64,000 nt of DNA, from positions 1-64,000 of the forward strand of contig JAGZZT010000016.1 in the NCBI GenBank assembly GCA_018377235.1, written 5' to 3'. The number at the start of each line of letters is the position of its first letter. Position 1 is the stretch's first letter. Positions 44,126 through 53,531 of this stretch are shown piece by piece. The translations under genes and the position numbers were made by a program. Origin of the DNA: Clostridium sp. Lineage in GTDB: Bacteria > Bacillota > Clostridia > Lachnospirales > Lachnospiraceae. The notes below the pieces were generated by a model. The model was not told the DNA's origin and made no database searches. It saw only the letters and a program-made list of their open reading frames with translations.

Positions 44126-44680
44126 ATGGCAGAAGTTTATGCATTTTTGGCAGACGGACTTGAAGAGGTAGAATGCCTGGCGGCAGTGGATGTGCTGATC
44201 CGCGGCGGAGTTTCAGTGAAATTGATTTCCATTTCAGATAAGAGAGAAGTGACAGGTTCCCACGGCTTTCGGATTACAGCCGATGCAGTTCTTGACGAGG
44301 TGGATTTAGACAGAGCCGATGTGTATTTTCTCCCGGGCGGCATGCCGGGAACGACACATTTGGGAAATTGTAAGAAGCTGTGTGACGCGCTTGTGAAGGC
44401 AGAAAAAGAGGGAAAGCGCCTGGCAGCTATCTGCGCAGCTCCCAGCGTGTTTGGAGAGCTGGGCCTCTTAAATGGAAAGAAGGCCACCTGCTATCCAGGC
44501 TTTGAAAAGAGCTTAAAGGGCGCGTCACATACGTTTCAGGGCGTTGTGACGGATGGGGCAGTGACTACGGCCAGGGGACTGGGCTACGCGCTGGATCTGG
44601 GGATCGAGCTTCTCAGTCTTCTTACGTCCAGAGAGAACGGCGAAGCAGTGAAAGCTGCCATCCAGTACGATCAGCATTAA
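44126..44680 (+). CDS. DJ-1/YajL/ThiJ-family protein
   Basis: This 184-residue DJ-1 clade protein has Glu15 (DGLEEVE), the nucleophile elbow AAICAAPSVFG with the catalytic Cys, and GKKATCYPGFE. Clade members protect against oxidative and carbonyl stress. It differs clearly from the BMC-operon relative at 7313-7888, which is PfpI-like. The start is the ATG at 44126 after AAAGGAGG. Confidence 0.9.
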   Translation: MAEVYAFLADGLEEVECLAAVDVLIRGGVSVKLISISDKREVTGSHGFRITADAVLDEVDLDRADVYFLPGGMPGTTHLGNCKKLCDALVKAEKEGKRLAAICAAPSVFGELGLLNGKKATCYPGFEKSLKGASHTFQGVVTDGAVTTARGLGYALDLGIELLSLLTSRENGEAVKAAIQYDQH

Positions 44681-44767
44681 GGCTGGAGAAATTCAGAAAA
44701 AACAGGGAAAAATATAAGAAAAACTCGTGAAAAGCCGTATTTTCTACTGGCGTTTACGTAATACATA

Positions 44768-44776
44768 TGATATAAT
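44768..44776 (+). promoter_or_regulatory. Extended -10 promoter of tig
   Basis: TGATATAAT gives TG-n-TATAAT 67 bases before the trigger factor start. No good -35 box is visible. Confidence 0.55.
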
Positions 44777-44842
44777 GCTATCTTGAAGTGTAACGCCCAG
44801 ATGATACGGCGGTTCACATATATTAAAGGAGGAACCCTTACA

Positions 44843-46129
44843 ATGAGTTTACAGGTAGAAAAATTAGAGAAAAACATGGCAAAACTTACAATCGAGGTGT
44901 CCGCTGAAGAGTTCGAGAAGGCGATGAAGGCAGCTTACAATCACAATAAAGGAAGATTTAACATTCCTGGTTTCAGACGCGGCAAGGCTCCGCAGGCCAT
45001 GATTGAGAAAATGTACGGCGCAGGCATCTTCTACGAGGATGCTGCAAACGCAGTGATCGACATGTCCTACCCGAGAGAGCTGGAGGCATGTGAGGAGGAG
45101 ATCGTTTCTTCTCCTGAGATCGAGGTTGTGCAGATTGAGAAGGGCAAGCCGTTCATCTATACAGCTACTGTCGCAGTAAAGCCTGAGGTGACATTAGGCG
45201 AGTACAAGGGAGTAGAGGTTGAGAAGACAGACGCTTCCGTAACAGACGAGGATGTAGAGAACGAGTTAAAGAACGTTCAGGACAGAAACTCCAGACTGGT
45301 TGCAGTGACAGATAGAGCAGTTGCTGACGGAGACCAGACAATCATCGATTTCAAGGGCTATGTAGACGGTAAGCCGTTTGCAGGCGGAGAGAGCCAGGAT
45401 TACCCGCTTACTATTGGCTCCCACTCTTTCATCGACAACTTTGAGGAGCAGATGATCGGCATGAACATCGGCGAGACAAAGGAGCTTGAGGTTACTTTCC
45501 CGGAGGAGTACCATGCAAAAGAGCTGGCTGGAAAGCCTGCCAAGTTCGAGGTTAAGGTAAAAGAGATCAAGGTGAAAGAGCTTCCTGAGTTAAACGATGA
45601 ATTCGCAAGCGAGGTTTCCGATTTCGAGACTCTGGCTGAGTACAAAGAGGACTTAAAGAAGACTCTTACAGAGAGAAAAGAAAAGACAGCAGCAGCTGAG
45701 AATGAGAACAAGGTAATCGACAAGGTTACAGACAACGCTCAGATGGATATTCCGGAGGCTATGATTAAGACACGCCTGCGCGGTATGTTCGATGACTATG
45801 CAAGAAGACTTCAGAGCCAGGGACTTGACATTAACCAGTATATGCAGTTCACAGGCATGACAAGAGAGAACATCATGGATCAGATGAAGCCGCAGGCAGT
45901 AAGACAGATCAAGACAGGTCTTGTTCTGGAGAAGATTGCAGAGGCTGAAAACATCCAGGTAGAGGAAGCAGCTATCGACGAGGAGATCGCAAAGATGGCA
46001 GAGGCTTACAAGATGGAGGCAGATAAGTTAAAGGGCCTTCTCGGTGAGCGCGAGCTTGAGCAGATGAAGAAGGATTTAGCTGTTAAGAAGGCAGTGGAAC
46101 TTCTTGTAGCAGAGGCTAAGTTAGTTTAA
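44843..46129 (+). CDS. tig: Trigger factor
   Basis: This 428-residue ribosome-bound chaperone and peptidyl-prolyl isomerase has the ribosome-binding signature GFRRGKAP near residue 46, an FKBP domain (about 150-250) and a helical C-terminal domain. The start is the ATG at 44843 after AAAGGAGG. It opens the conserved tig-clpP-clpX-lon-engB block. Confidence 0.97.
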   Translation: MSLQVEKLEKNMAKLTIEVSAEEFEKAMKAAYNHNKGRFNIPGFRRGKAPQAMIEKMYGAGIFYEDAANAVIDMSYPRELEACEEEIVSSPEIEVVQIEKGKPFIYTATVAVKPEVTLGEYKGVEVEKTDASVTDEDVENELKNVQDRNSRLVAVTDRAVADGDQTIIDFKGYVDGKPFAGGESQDYPLTIGSHSFIDNFEEQMIGMNIGETKELEVTFPEEYHAKELAGKPAKFEVKVKEIKVKELPELNDEFASEVSDFETLAEYKEDLKKTLTERKEKTAAAENENKVIDKVTDNAQMDIPEAMIKTRLRGMFDDYARRLQSQGLDINQYMQFTGMTRENIMDQMKPQAVRQIKTGLVLEKIAEAENIQVEEAAIDEEIAKMAEAYKMEADKLKGLLGERELEQMKKDLAVKKAVELLVAEAKLV

Positions 46130-46173
46130 TCTGCAGAAGCTGAAAAAAGAAATTAAGACAGACGCAGAGCAGA

Positions 46174-46210
46174 GGGAGGCTGAAGATTTTTCGGCATCCC
46201 TATGCTTTTT
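46174..46210 (+). terminator. Hairpin between tig and clpP
   Basis: GGGAGGCTGAA pairs with TTCGGCATCCC (one mismatch), followed by TATGCTTTTTG. It is a weak or leaky terminator. Confidence 0.55.
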
Positions 46211-46276
46211 GTCACAGCGACGGGGAAGATTTGCACAGCTGATCTTGCTCTGTCAGACAAGAATAGGAGGCATTAT

Positions 46277-46858
46277 ATGAGTTTAGTACCTTATGTCATT
46301 GAGTCCACCAGCCGGGGAGAGCGTTCCTATGACATTTTCTCCAGGCTTTTAAAGGAGCGCATCGTGTTCCTGGGCGAGGAGGTAACGGATGTGTCCGCCA
46401 GTCTGATTGTAGCGCAGCTCCTGTTTTTGGAGTCTGAAGATCCGAATAAGGATATCCATCTCTACATTAACAGCCCAGGCGGTTCCGTAACAGCAGGAAT
46501 GGCTATTTACGATACGATGAACTATATTAAATGTGATGTTTCCACTATCTGTGTCGGAATGGCAGCCAGCATGGGAGCCTTTCTGTTAGCAGGAGGCGCT
46601 AAGGGTAAGAGACTGGCTCTTCCAAATGCGGAGGTTATGATTCATCAGCCTTCCGGCGGCGCCAGAGGCCAGGCGACAGAGATTCAGATCGTTGCTGAGA
46701 ATATTCTCAGAACGAAGAAGAAGTTAAACGAGATTCTGGCAGCAAACACAGGCCAGCCTTACGAGGTGATTGAGAGGGATACGGACCGCGATAATTATAT
46801 GACAGCAGAAGAGGCGCTGAAATATGGCCTGATCGACCGTGTCATCACAGGCCGCTGA
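46277..46858 (+). CDS. clpP: ATP-dependent Clp protease proteolytic subunit
   Basis: This 193-residue serine protease forms the ClpXP core. Catalytic residues are Ser98 (GMAASMGAF), His123 (MIHQPSGG) and Asp172 (DTDRDN). The start is the ATG at 46277 after TAGGAGG. The longer upstream frame lacks a site. It sits 29 bases before clpX. Confidence 0.97.
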   Translation: MSLVPYVIESTSRGERSYDIFSRLLKERIVFLGEEVTDVSASLIVAQLLFLESEDPNKDIHLYINSPGGSVTAGMAIYDTMNYIKCDVSTICVGMAASMGAFLLAGGAKGKRLALPNAEVMIHQPSGGARGQATEIQIVAENILRTKKKLNEILAANTGQPYEVIERDTDRDNYMTAEEALKYGLIDRVITGR

Positions 46859-46887
46859 TTATGAAGAGAGAGAGTAGAGGTGGGCGA

Positions 46888-48192
46888 ATGCCAGGCAGAC
46901 AAGACGACAATATCAGATGTTCCTTCTGCGGGAAAACGCAGGATCAGGTACGAAAGATGATCGCTGGTTCCAACGGCGTATATATCTGTGACGACTGTAT
47001 TGAACTGTGCGCGGAAATCCTGGAGGAGGAGCTGGGCGATGCAGACAATACGAAGGGCATTGATTTCAGCGGCATCAATCTGCTGAAGCCGAAGGAGATT
47101 AAGGAGTTTCTCGACGAGTACGTGGTAGGGCAGGAGGCAGCCAAGAAGGTGCTCTCCGTGGCTGTCTATAACCATTATAAGAGAATTACCTCCCAGGGCG
47201 CTCAGGAGGTGGATCTTCAGAAGAGCAATATTCTGATGCTGGGCCCGACCGGATCCGGCAAGACCTATCTGGCCAATACGCTGGCTAAAATCCTGAACGT
47301 GCCGTTCGCAGTCGCCGACGCCACGACACTGACAGAGGCCGGATATGTGGGCGAGGATGTGGAGAACATCCTGCTTAAAATTATCCAGGCAGCTGACTAT
47401 GATATCAGCAAGGCTGAGTATGGTATTATCTACATTGATGAGATCGATAAGATTACAAAGAAATCAGAGAACGTGTCTATCACGAGAGACGTTTCCGGCG
47501 AGGGCGTTCAGCAGGCACTCTTAAAGATTCTGGAGGGAACGGTTGCCAGCGTGCCGCCTCAGGGAGGCAGAAAGCATCCGCAGCAGGAGCTTCTTCAGAT
47601 TGATACCACAAATATTCTCTTTATCTGCGGAGGAGCCTTCGATGGGCTGGAGAAGATTGTGGAGAACCGTCTGGGAGCTGGCTCCATTGGCTTTGAAGTG
47701 GAGATTGCCGACAGACAGAGCTCTGATATCGACGAACTCTTAGCCCAGGTGATGCCGGAGGATCTGACGAAGTTTGGCCTGATTCCCGAATTTATCGGAC
47801 GTGTGCCAGTGACTGTTCCGTTAAAGTCTCTGAATGAGGACGCATTAGTGGAGATTTTATCCAGGCCCAAGAATGCAATTGTGAAACAGTACCAGGCGCT
47901 GTTAGATCTGGACGGTGTAAAGCTGGAGTTTACAGATGATGCCCTGTATGCCATTGCCCATATGGCGGTGGAGAGGAAGACAGGAGCCAGAGGACTGCGC
48001 GCTATCATGGAATCCGTTATGATGGATATTATGTATGAGATTCCGTCAGACAGCAGCATCGGCATCTGCACTATCACCAAGGATGTGGTGGAAGGCAAAT
48101 GTGGGCCAGAGATTGTATACAGAGAAAATACAGTACCCCGTAAATCATTTACCGGGCGCTTAAAGAAGGATAAGACAGGCGAGATTGCGTAA
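46888..48192 (+). CDS. clpX: ClpX unfoldase
   Basis: This 434-residue AAA+ ATPase feeds ClpP. The N-terminal zinc domain uses CSFCGK and CDDCIELC. Walker A is GPTGSGKT and Walker B is IIYIDEID. The start is the ATG at 46888 after GAGGTGG, not the ATG at 46861. Confidence 0.97.
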   Translation: MPGRQDDNIRCSFCGKTQDQVRKMIAGSNGVYICDDCIELCAEILEEELGDADNTKGIDFSGINLLKPKEIKEFLDEYVVGQEAAKKVLSVAVYNHYKRITSQGAQEVDLQKSNILMLGPTGSGKTYLANTLAKILNVPFAVADATTLTEAGYVGEDVENILLKIIQAADYDISKAEYGIIYIDEIDKITKKSENVSITRDVSGEGVQQALLKILEGTVASVPPQGGRKHPQQELLQIDTTNILFICGGAFDGLEKIVENRLGAGSIGFEVEIADRQSSDIDELLAQVMPEDLTKFGLIPEFIGRVPVTVPLKSLNEDALVEILSRPKNAIVKQYQALLDLDGVKLEFTDDALYAIAHMAVERKTGARGLRAIMESVMMDIMYEIPSDSSIGICTITKDVVEGKCGPEIVYRENTVPRKSFTGRLKKDKTGEIA

Positions 48193-48218
48193 ACGCAGGA
48201 ATCGCAGTGTTGTTTTAG

Positions 48219-48256
48219 AAAAGGGGATCTGTGAAAGCTGCAGATCCCCTTTTGCA
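48219..48256 (+). terminator. clpX terminator
   Basis: A perfect 13-pair stem AAAAGGGGATCTG/CAGATCCCCTTTT with a nine-base loop separates clpX from lon. Confidence 0.85.
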
Positions 48257-48289
48257 AAGAACAGAGATTTACGAAATCAGGAGAATTAA

Positions 48290-50734
48290 ATGGAACATAC
48301 ACAACGGACGATACCTGTGGTGGCACTCCGCGGACTGACAGTGCTGCCGCAGATGATTATTAGTTTTGACATAAGCAGAAAGAAATCCATTGCAGCGGTG
48401 GAAAAGGCTATGGTGGGAGATCAGAAGATTCTTCTGGTGACCCAGAAGCGGACAGAAGAGATGAATCCACAGGCAGAGGATTTGTACCAGATGGGAACCA
48501 TTGCCATGGTAAAGCAGTTGGTGAAGCTGCCAGGCGGAGTGATCCGGGTGATGGCTGAGGGGGAGGAGAGAGCGGAGCTTTTGTCCCTGAATGCTGACGG
48601 CTCTTACCTGGAAGGCGAGGCAGAAATCAGAACAACAGATGAGGAAAACCTGAGTCAGATCGAGCGGGAAGCCATGACTCGGATTGTGAAGGAAAAACTG
48701 GAGGAGTACGGCCGGGTGGATCAGACAGCCGCCAGAGAGATTCTGCCAAATCTGCTGGCAATCACAGAGCTGCCAGAACTGTTAAATCAGACTGCAGTCC
48801 AGTTTCCCTGGGAATTTACAGTAAAGCAGCAGGTGCTGGATCAGGTATATCTGACTGCCCAGTATGAGCAGATTGTGAGCATCCTTCTGACAGAAATCGA
48901 AGTATTTCAGGTGAAAAAGGAATTTCAGTCCAAGGTGAAGGCTGCCATTGACAAAAATCAGAAGGATTATATTCTGAGAGAGCAGATGCGGATTATCAGG
49001 GAGGAGCTGGGGGAAGATAACCCCGTGTCTGATGCTGATGAGCTGAAGGAAAAGCTTGCATCCATCAAGGCTGGCAAGGAGGTCAAGGACAGAATCGCCA
49101 AGGAGATTGAGCGGTTCAAGAGTATGCCGGGAGGAAGCCAGGATGCAAACGTGCTCAGAACTTACCTGGAAACTGTGCTGGAGCTTCCCTGGGATAAGGT
49201 GACGCGGGATAATAATGACCTGTGCCATGCAGAGGAGATACTGAATGAGGATCACTATGGACTTGAGAAGGTGAAGGAGCGTGTCCTGGAGTATCTGGCA
49301 GTCAGAATTCTGACGAAAAAGGGGACCAGTCCGATTATCTGCCTGGTGGGCCCTCCTGGTACAGGAAAGACATCTATTGCCAGATCTGTGGCCGGGGCTT
49401 TGGGGAAAAAGTATGTGCGAATCAGTCTGGGAGGCGTTCACGATGAAGCGGAAATCAGGGGACACAGGAAGACTTATGTGGGAGCCATGCCTGGCCGTAT
49501 TGTAGAAGGGCTTAAGCAGGCAGGAGTGAAAAATCCCCTGATGCTGTTAGATGAGATTGACAAGGTCAGCAGCGACTATAAAGGCGACACCTCCTCTGCC
49601 CTGCTGGAGGTGTTAGACAGCGAGCAGAACGTAAAATTTCGGGATCATTATGTGGAAATTCCCGTAGATTTGTCAGAAGCTCTCTTCATTGCCACAGCTA
49701 ATACGACTCAGACGATTCCAGGGCCTCTGTTAGACCGTATGGAGGTAATTGAAGTCAGCAGCTACACGGAGAATGAGAAGTTCCATATTGGAAAGAATTA
49801 TCTGATTCCTAAGCAGATGGAACGCCATGGCCTGACAAAGAAGGATCTGTCTATTTCCGGAGCGGCTCTGGAAAAGATTATTCACAATTACACCAGAGAG
49901 GCAGGAGTCAGGAATCTGGAGAGAAGAATCGGTGATATCTGCAGAAAGGCAGCCAGAGAGATTCTGGAGGATCAGATGCGGGAAAAACGCCTTCAGAAGA
50001 CAAAGTCTCTCAAAGCGGCGGAGCTTAAGCCCGAGAAGGCTGATAAGAAAGCCGGGAAAGAAGGCTCTGGACGTGAGAAGATGATCCGGGTTACAGAGAA
50101 AAATCTGGAGAAATATCTGGGACGTGAGAAGATTCAGTTTGAGGATGCCTGCGAGGAGGATCAGGTAGGGATTGTCCGTGGACTGGCCTGGACCAGCGTA
50201 GGCGGCGATACGCTGGAAATCGAGGTAAATGTCATGCCAGGAAAAGGAGCGCTTCAGCTGACAGGGCAAATGGGAGACGTGATGAAGGAGTCAGCTCAGA
50301 CAGCTTTAAGCTATGTCCGCTCTGCGGCAGACAGCTATGGTGTAAAAAACAGCTATTTCGAGAAGCATGATATTCACATCCACATCCCGGAGGGAGCTGT
50401 ACCCAAGGACGGGCCTTCCGCCGGAATTACCATGGCTACGGCTATGATGTCTGCTGTGACAAACCGTCTGGCATCAGCTAAGACTGCAATGACAGGAGAG
50501 ATAACTCTGCGGGGACGCGTTCTGCCGATTGGAGGCCTGAAGGAGAAACTTTTAGCAGCCAGAATGGCTCATATGGAGAAGGTTTTAGTGCCGGCGAAAA
50601 ACCGGCCGGATGTTGAAGAGCTGTCCAGGGAAATCACAAAGGGAATGGAGATTGTCTTTGTAAAGTCCATGGAGGAGGTTTTAGAAGAGGCGCTGCTTGG
50701 AACTGCTGAGAAAAAAGAAGATAAGAAAAATTGA
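48290..50734 (+). CDS. lon: Lon protease
   Basis: This 814-residue ATP-dependent protease has an N-terminal substrate domain, AAA+ module (GPPGTGKTS) and a protease domain with the Ser710/Lys753 dyad (KDGPSAG, GGLKEK). A Lys/Glu-rich insert at about residues 565-600 links the ATPase and protease parts. It lies between clpX and engB as in many Firmicutes. Confidence 0.97.
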   Translation: MEHTQRTIPVVALRGLTVLPQMIISFDISRKKSIAAVEKAMVGDQKILLVTQKRTEEMNPQAEDLYQMGTIAMVKQLVKLPGGVIRVMAEGEERAELLSLNADGSYLEGEAEIRTTDEENLSQIEREAMTRIVKEKLEEYGRVDQTAAREILPNLLAITELPELLNQTAVQFPWEFTVKQQVLDQVYLTAQYEQIVSILLTEIEVFQVKKEFQSKVKAAIDKNQKDYILREQMRIIREELGEDNPVSDADELKEKLASIKAGKEVKDRIAKEIERFKSMPGGSQDANVLRTYLETVLELPWDKVTRDNNDLCHAEEILNEDHYGLEKVKERVLEYLAVRILTKKGTSPIICLVGPPGTGKTSIARSVAGALGKKYVRISLGGVHDEAEIRGHRKTYVGAMPGRIVEGLKQAGVKNPLMLLDEIDKVSSDYKGDTSSALLEVLDSEQNVKFRDHYVEIPVDLSEALFIATANTTQTIPGPLLDRMEVIEVSSYTENEKFHIGKNYLIPKQMERHGLTKKDLSISGAALEKIIHNYTREAGVRNLERRIGDICRKAAREILEDQMREKRLQKTKSLKAAELKPEKADKKAGKEGSGREKMIRVTEKNLEKYLGREKIQFEDACEEDQVGIVRGLAWTSVGGDTLEIEVNVMPGKGALQLTGQMGDVMKESAQTALSYVRSAADSYGVKNSYFEKHDIHIHIPEGAVPKDGPSAGITMATAMMSAVTNRLASAKTAMTGEITLRGRVLPIGGLKEKLLAARMAHMEKVLVPAKNRPDVEELSREITKGMEIVFVKSMEEVLEEALLGTAEKKEDKKN

Positions 50735-50770
50735 TTATCTTTTCAGAATGAGAGAGAAAAGGAAACAAAA

Positions 50771-51370
50771 ATGGTTATTAAAAAAGTAGATTTGGAGACT
50801 GTCTGTGGTATTACCAGCAAGCTTCCGGCTAATACGCAGCCAGAGTTTGCCTTTGCCGGAAAGTCTAACGTAGGAAAATCCTCCCTGATTAATGCTCTGA
50901 TGAATCGTAAGGCCTATGCCAGAACATCGGCCCAGCCGGGAAAAACTCAGACTATCAATTTTTACCATATTAACGATGCTTTTTACTATGTGGATCTGCC
51001 GGGCTATGGCTACGCCAGAGCCAATCAGGAGGTAAAGGCTAAATGGGGAAAGATGATAGAGAATTATCTCCACAAATCTCCCATGCTGAAATGCGTATTT
51101 CTGCTTATTGACATCCGCCATGATCCATCGGAGAACGATCGCCTGATGTACCAGTGGATTTTAGACCAGGGATACCGTCCAGTTATTATTGCTACGAAGG
51201 CGGATAAGCTGAAGAGAAGCCAGATTGCCAAGCATGTGAAAATGGTGAGGGAAGGCCTGTCTATGCAGCCGGAGGACGTTTTGATTCCGTTTTCTGCCGA
51301 GACGAAGCAGGGACGGGAAGAGATCTGGGATTATATTGAGAAAACTGCTGCGGAGGAAGAACAGCAGTGA
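50771..51370 (+). CDS. engB: Ribosome-biogenesis GTPase EngB (YsxC)
   Basis: This 199-residue GTPase of 50S subunit assembly has G1 GKSNVGKSS, G3 DLPGYG, G4 TKAD and G5 FSAET. GAGAGAAAAGG precedes the ATG. Its stop overlaps the GTG of the transporter gene. Confidence 0.97.
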   Translation: MVIKKVDLETVCGITSKLPANTQPEFAFAGKSNVGKSSLINALMNRKAYARTSAQPGKTQTINFYHINDAFYYVDLPGYGYARANQEVKAKWGKMIENYLHKSPMLKCVFLLIDIRHDPSENDRLMYQWILDQGYRPVIIATKADKLKRSQIAKHVKMVREGLSMQPEDVLIPFSAETKQGREEIWDYIEKTAAEEEQQ

Positions 51371-52557
51371 TTCACTTATTGCTGGGGATTATTTACCTGT
51401 CCTTTATAAGCCTGGGACTGCCTGATTCGCTTTTAGGCTCAGCCTGGCCTGTTATGTATCAGGGATTTTCAGTACCTGTGTCCTATGCAGGCGGGATTTC
51501 CGTGATTATTTCAGCAGGTACCATTTTCTCCAGCCTGCAGAGTGATCGGCTCACGAAACAGTTTGGGACAGGAACAGTTACAGCTGTCAGCGTGTTGATA
51601 ACGGCTGTGTCTTTGCTGGGATTTTCTCTCAGCAATTCCTATCTGGAACTGTGCCTTTGGGCCGTTCCCTACGGTCTGGGCGCTGGAAGCGTGGACGCTT
51701 CCCTGAATAATTATGTAGCGCTTCACTATGCAGGCAGCCATATGAGCTGGCTGCACTGTATGTGGGGGGTGGGAGCTTCCCTGGGACCGTATATTATGGG
51801 GTATGTCCTGGCAGGCGGACAAAGCTGGAATATGGGATATCGCTGCATTGCCGTGCTCCAGTTCGCTCTGACAGCTGTTCTCGTGCTCAGCCTTCCGCTT
51901 TGGAAAAAGATGAAAATGTACAAAGGGGAGATGGCCGGCAGCCAGAAAGGGAATGGCAGAAGGCCCCTGTCTATCAGAGAGATTGTCAGAATTCCTGGCG
52001 CAGGAGAAGTTTTAGCGGCTTTTTTCTGCTACAGCGCTTTGGAGCAGACGGCAGGACTGTGGGCCGGAAGCTACCTGGTGCTGAGAAAAGGAATTTCAGC
52101 AGAGGCTGTATCGGGTTTTGTCAGCCTGTTTTTCCTGGGAATTACGGTGGGAAGAGCCCTTGGCGGCTTTCTAACGATGAGACTTGGAGATACGCGGATG
52201 ATACGGCTGGGCGAAGCTGTGATTTTGTCGGGACTTCTGTGCCTGTTTCTGCCTTTTGGGAACAGAACTGCGGCGGCTGGTCTGGTTCTGACAGGACTGG
52301 GCTGCGCTCCTGTTTATCCATCCATTATTCACTCTACGCCAGAGCATTTTGGGGCGGATAAATCCCAGGCGGTAATCGGAGTGCAGATGGCCTTCGCCTA
52401 TGTGGGAAGTCTCAGCATACCTCCGTTGTTCGGCCTGATTGCCGCTCACATAAGCGCTGCCTGGTTTCCAGCCTATCTGCTTATAATCCTGATTTTTATG
52501 ACAGTCATGTATGAAAGAATGCTGCCTAAGGTGAGAAAGAACGGCAGAGGAGAATAA
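51367..52557 (+). CDS. Major facilitator superfamily transporter
   Basis: This 396-residue protein has about twelve membrane helices. The GAGSVDASLNNYVALHY segment and the family layout resemble fucose/glucose-type MFS permeases, but the substrate is not determined. It starts with GTG overlapping the engB stop, so it is translationally coupled. Confidence 0.88.
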   Translation: MIHLLLGIIYLSFISLGLPDSLLGSAWPVMYQGFSVPVSYAGGISVIISAGTIFSSLQSDRLTKQFGTGTVTAVSVLITAVSLLGFSLSNSYLELCLWAVPYGLGAGSVDASLNNYVALHYAGSHMSWLHCMWGVGASLGPYIMGYVLAGGQSWNMGYRCIAVLQFALTAVLVLSLPLWKKMKMYKGEMAGSQKGNGRRPLSIREIVRIPGAGEVLAAFFCYSALEQTAGLWAGSYLVLRKGISAEAVSGFVSLFFLGITVGRALGGFLTMRLGDTRMIRLGEAVILSGLLCLFLPFGNRTAAAGLVLTGLGCAPVYPSIIHSTPEHFGADKSQAVIGVQMAFAYVGSLSIPPLFGLIAAHISAAWFPAYLLIILIFMTVMYERMLPKVRKNGRGE

Positions 52558-52664
52558 AAAAGTGTCTAAAAGAAACAGTTTCAAAGGACAGGGGGTCTGA
52601 AAAGAGGAATAGGCTCAAAAGCGAAAATGATTGAGAAAAAGAAAAAATGAATCAATCAAGAAAT

Positions 52665-52714
52665 AACAGCCAGATGGAGAATCTCTTCTGTGGATTCTTA
52701 ATCTGGCTGTTTTG
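52665..52714. terminator. Bidirectional terminator after the MFS gene
   Basis: AACAGCCAGAT and GAGAATC pair with GATTCTTAATCTGGCTGTT, followed by a T-run on the plus strand. It separates the transporter from the minus-strand genes. Confidence 0.75.
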
Positions 52715-52720
52715 AACATT

Positions 52721-52933
52721 TTATGGACGGCGCGTATTTTTTTCCTGCAGCTTTTTTATTTTCGAGCATTCCTCCGCCGCCCGGTGCAGGATGGCGAAGA
52801 CGGCTGCAGGGAGAAAGAGAAAAAGATAACATTTCCTCTTGAATATCTGATACTGCCGCTGAGCCTGACTGAAATCGCCCCGGATAAGATCAGAAAGGCG
52901 TACAGAACCCGTCTGTCTGCGTTTTAGAAACAT
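52721..52933 (-). CDS. Small membrane-associated protein, unknown
   Basis: This 70-residue frame with a basic N-terminus has one hydrophobic segment (about 36-50, YLFLFLPAAVFAIL) and a basic tail. AGGAGGAAGCCC precedes the ATG at ideal spacing, and it follows the DUF4364 gene by 25 bases. It is probably a genuine small gene of that operon, of unknown function. Confidence 0.5.
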   Translation of the reverse strand: MFLKRRQTGSVRLSDLIRGDFSQAQRQYQIFKRKCYLFLFLPAAVFAILHRAAEECSKIKKLQEKNTRRP

Positions 52934-52958
52934 GGGCTTCCTCCTATGCCGGAATAAG

Positions 52959-53495
52959 CTAAGGCTTGACCGGTTTATCACTCATCAGGGATTTCATAAT
53001 AAAGGAGTAAATCTCCTGACTTTTGCCTTTCCAGTGATTGCACATACTCTCAGCCTGTTCCTTGTCAGGCACAGATACGTCCAGGCTGATCAGGACATTT
53101 TTTCCCTCCCGCACTTCACAGTGAACAGTGTAATCCTGGTTGGTGGATTTATAGAAATCGGAGATAAATCCGGCCTCGTCTCTCATACGGAACTTGTTCT
53201 CCTTCAGGTATTCGTTCATATCCTCCACAATAGCAGGGGAGATCGTTTTTCCAAAGAAGTCCAGGGTATCTTCCCCCTCCTGAGTAATCTCGTAGCGGGT
53301 ACTGTTGTGAACTGTTTCCTGGCGGATCAGACCTGCGTCCAGCAGGTCATTTAGGGCCTGCTGCAGCGTAAAGTAGCTTGTATAATCACGATCCAGAAAG
53401 AAGCTGGAAAGCTGGGCGTTTGTCAGCGGGAAATTTACCTGTTTCAGCATGTACAGATTCATCAGCTTGTATAATGTCATTGGTTCAGCTAACAT
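52959..53495 (-). CDS. DUF4364-family protein
   Basis: This 178-residue protein has an N-terminal winged-helix-like part (about 1-85, with LYKLMNLYMLKQ and the YFTLQQALNDLLDAGLI helix). A C-terminal beta domain carries the family block YTVHCEVREGKNVLISLDVSVP. It is likely DNA-binding, but the target is unknown. It starts 36 bases downstream of the malic enzyme gene stop. Confidence 0.85.
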   Translation of the reverse strand: MLAEPMTLYKLMNLYMLKQVNFPLTNAQLSSFFLDRDYTSYFTLQQALNDLLDAGLIRQETVHNSTRYEITQEGEDTLDFFGKTISPAIVEDMNEYLKENKFRMRDEAGFISDFYKSTNQDYTVHCEVREGKNVLISLDVSVPDKEQAESMCNHWKGKSQEIYSFIMKSLMSDKPVKP

Positions 53496-53531
53496 GGCAA
53501 AACTCCTTTAAAGAAAACTGATCGGGGCAGG

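Noticed and set aside
44843..51370. tig-clpP-clpX-lon-engB arrangement as something unusual
   Set aside because: This order is common in Firmicutes and fully explained by protein quality control and ribosome assembly genes.
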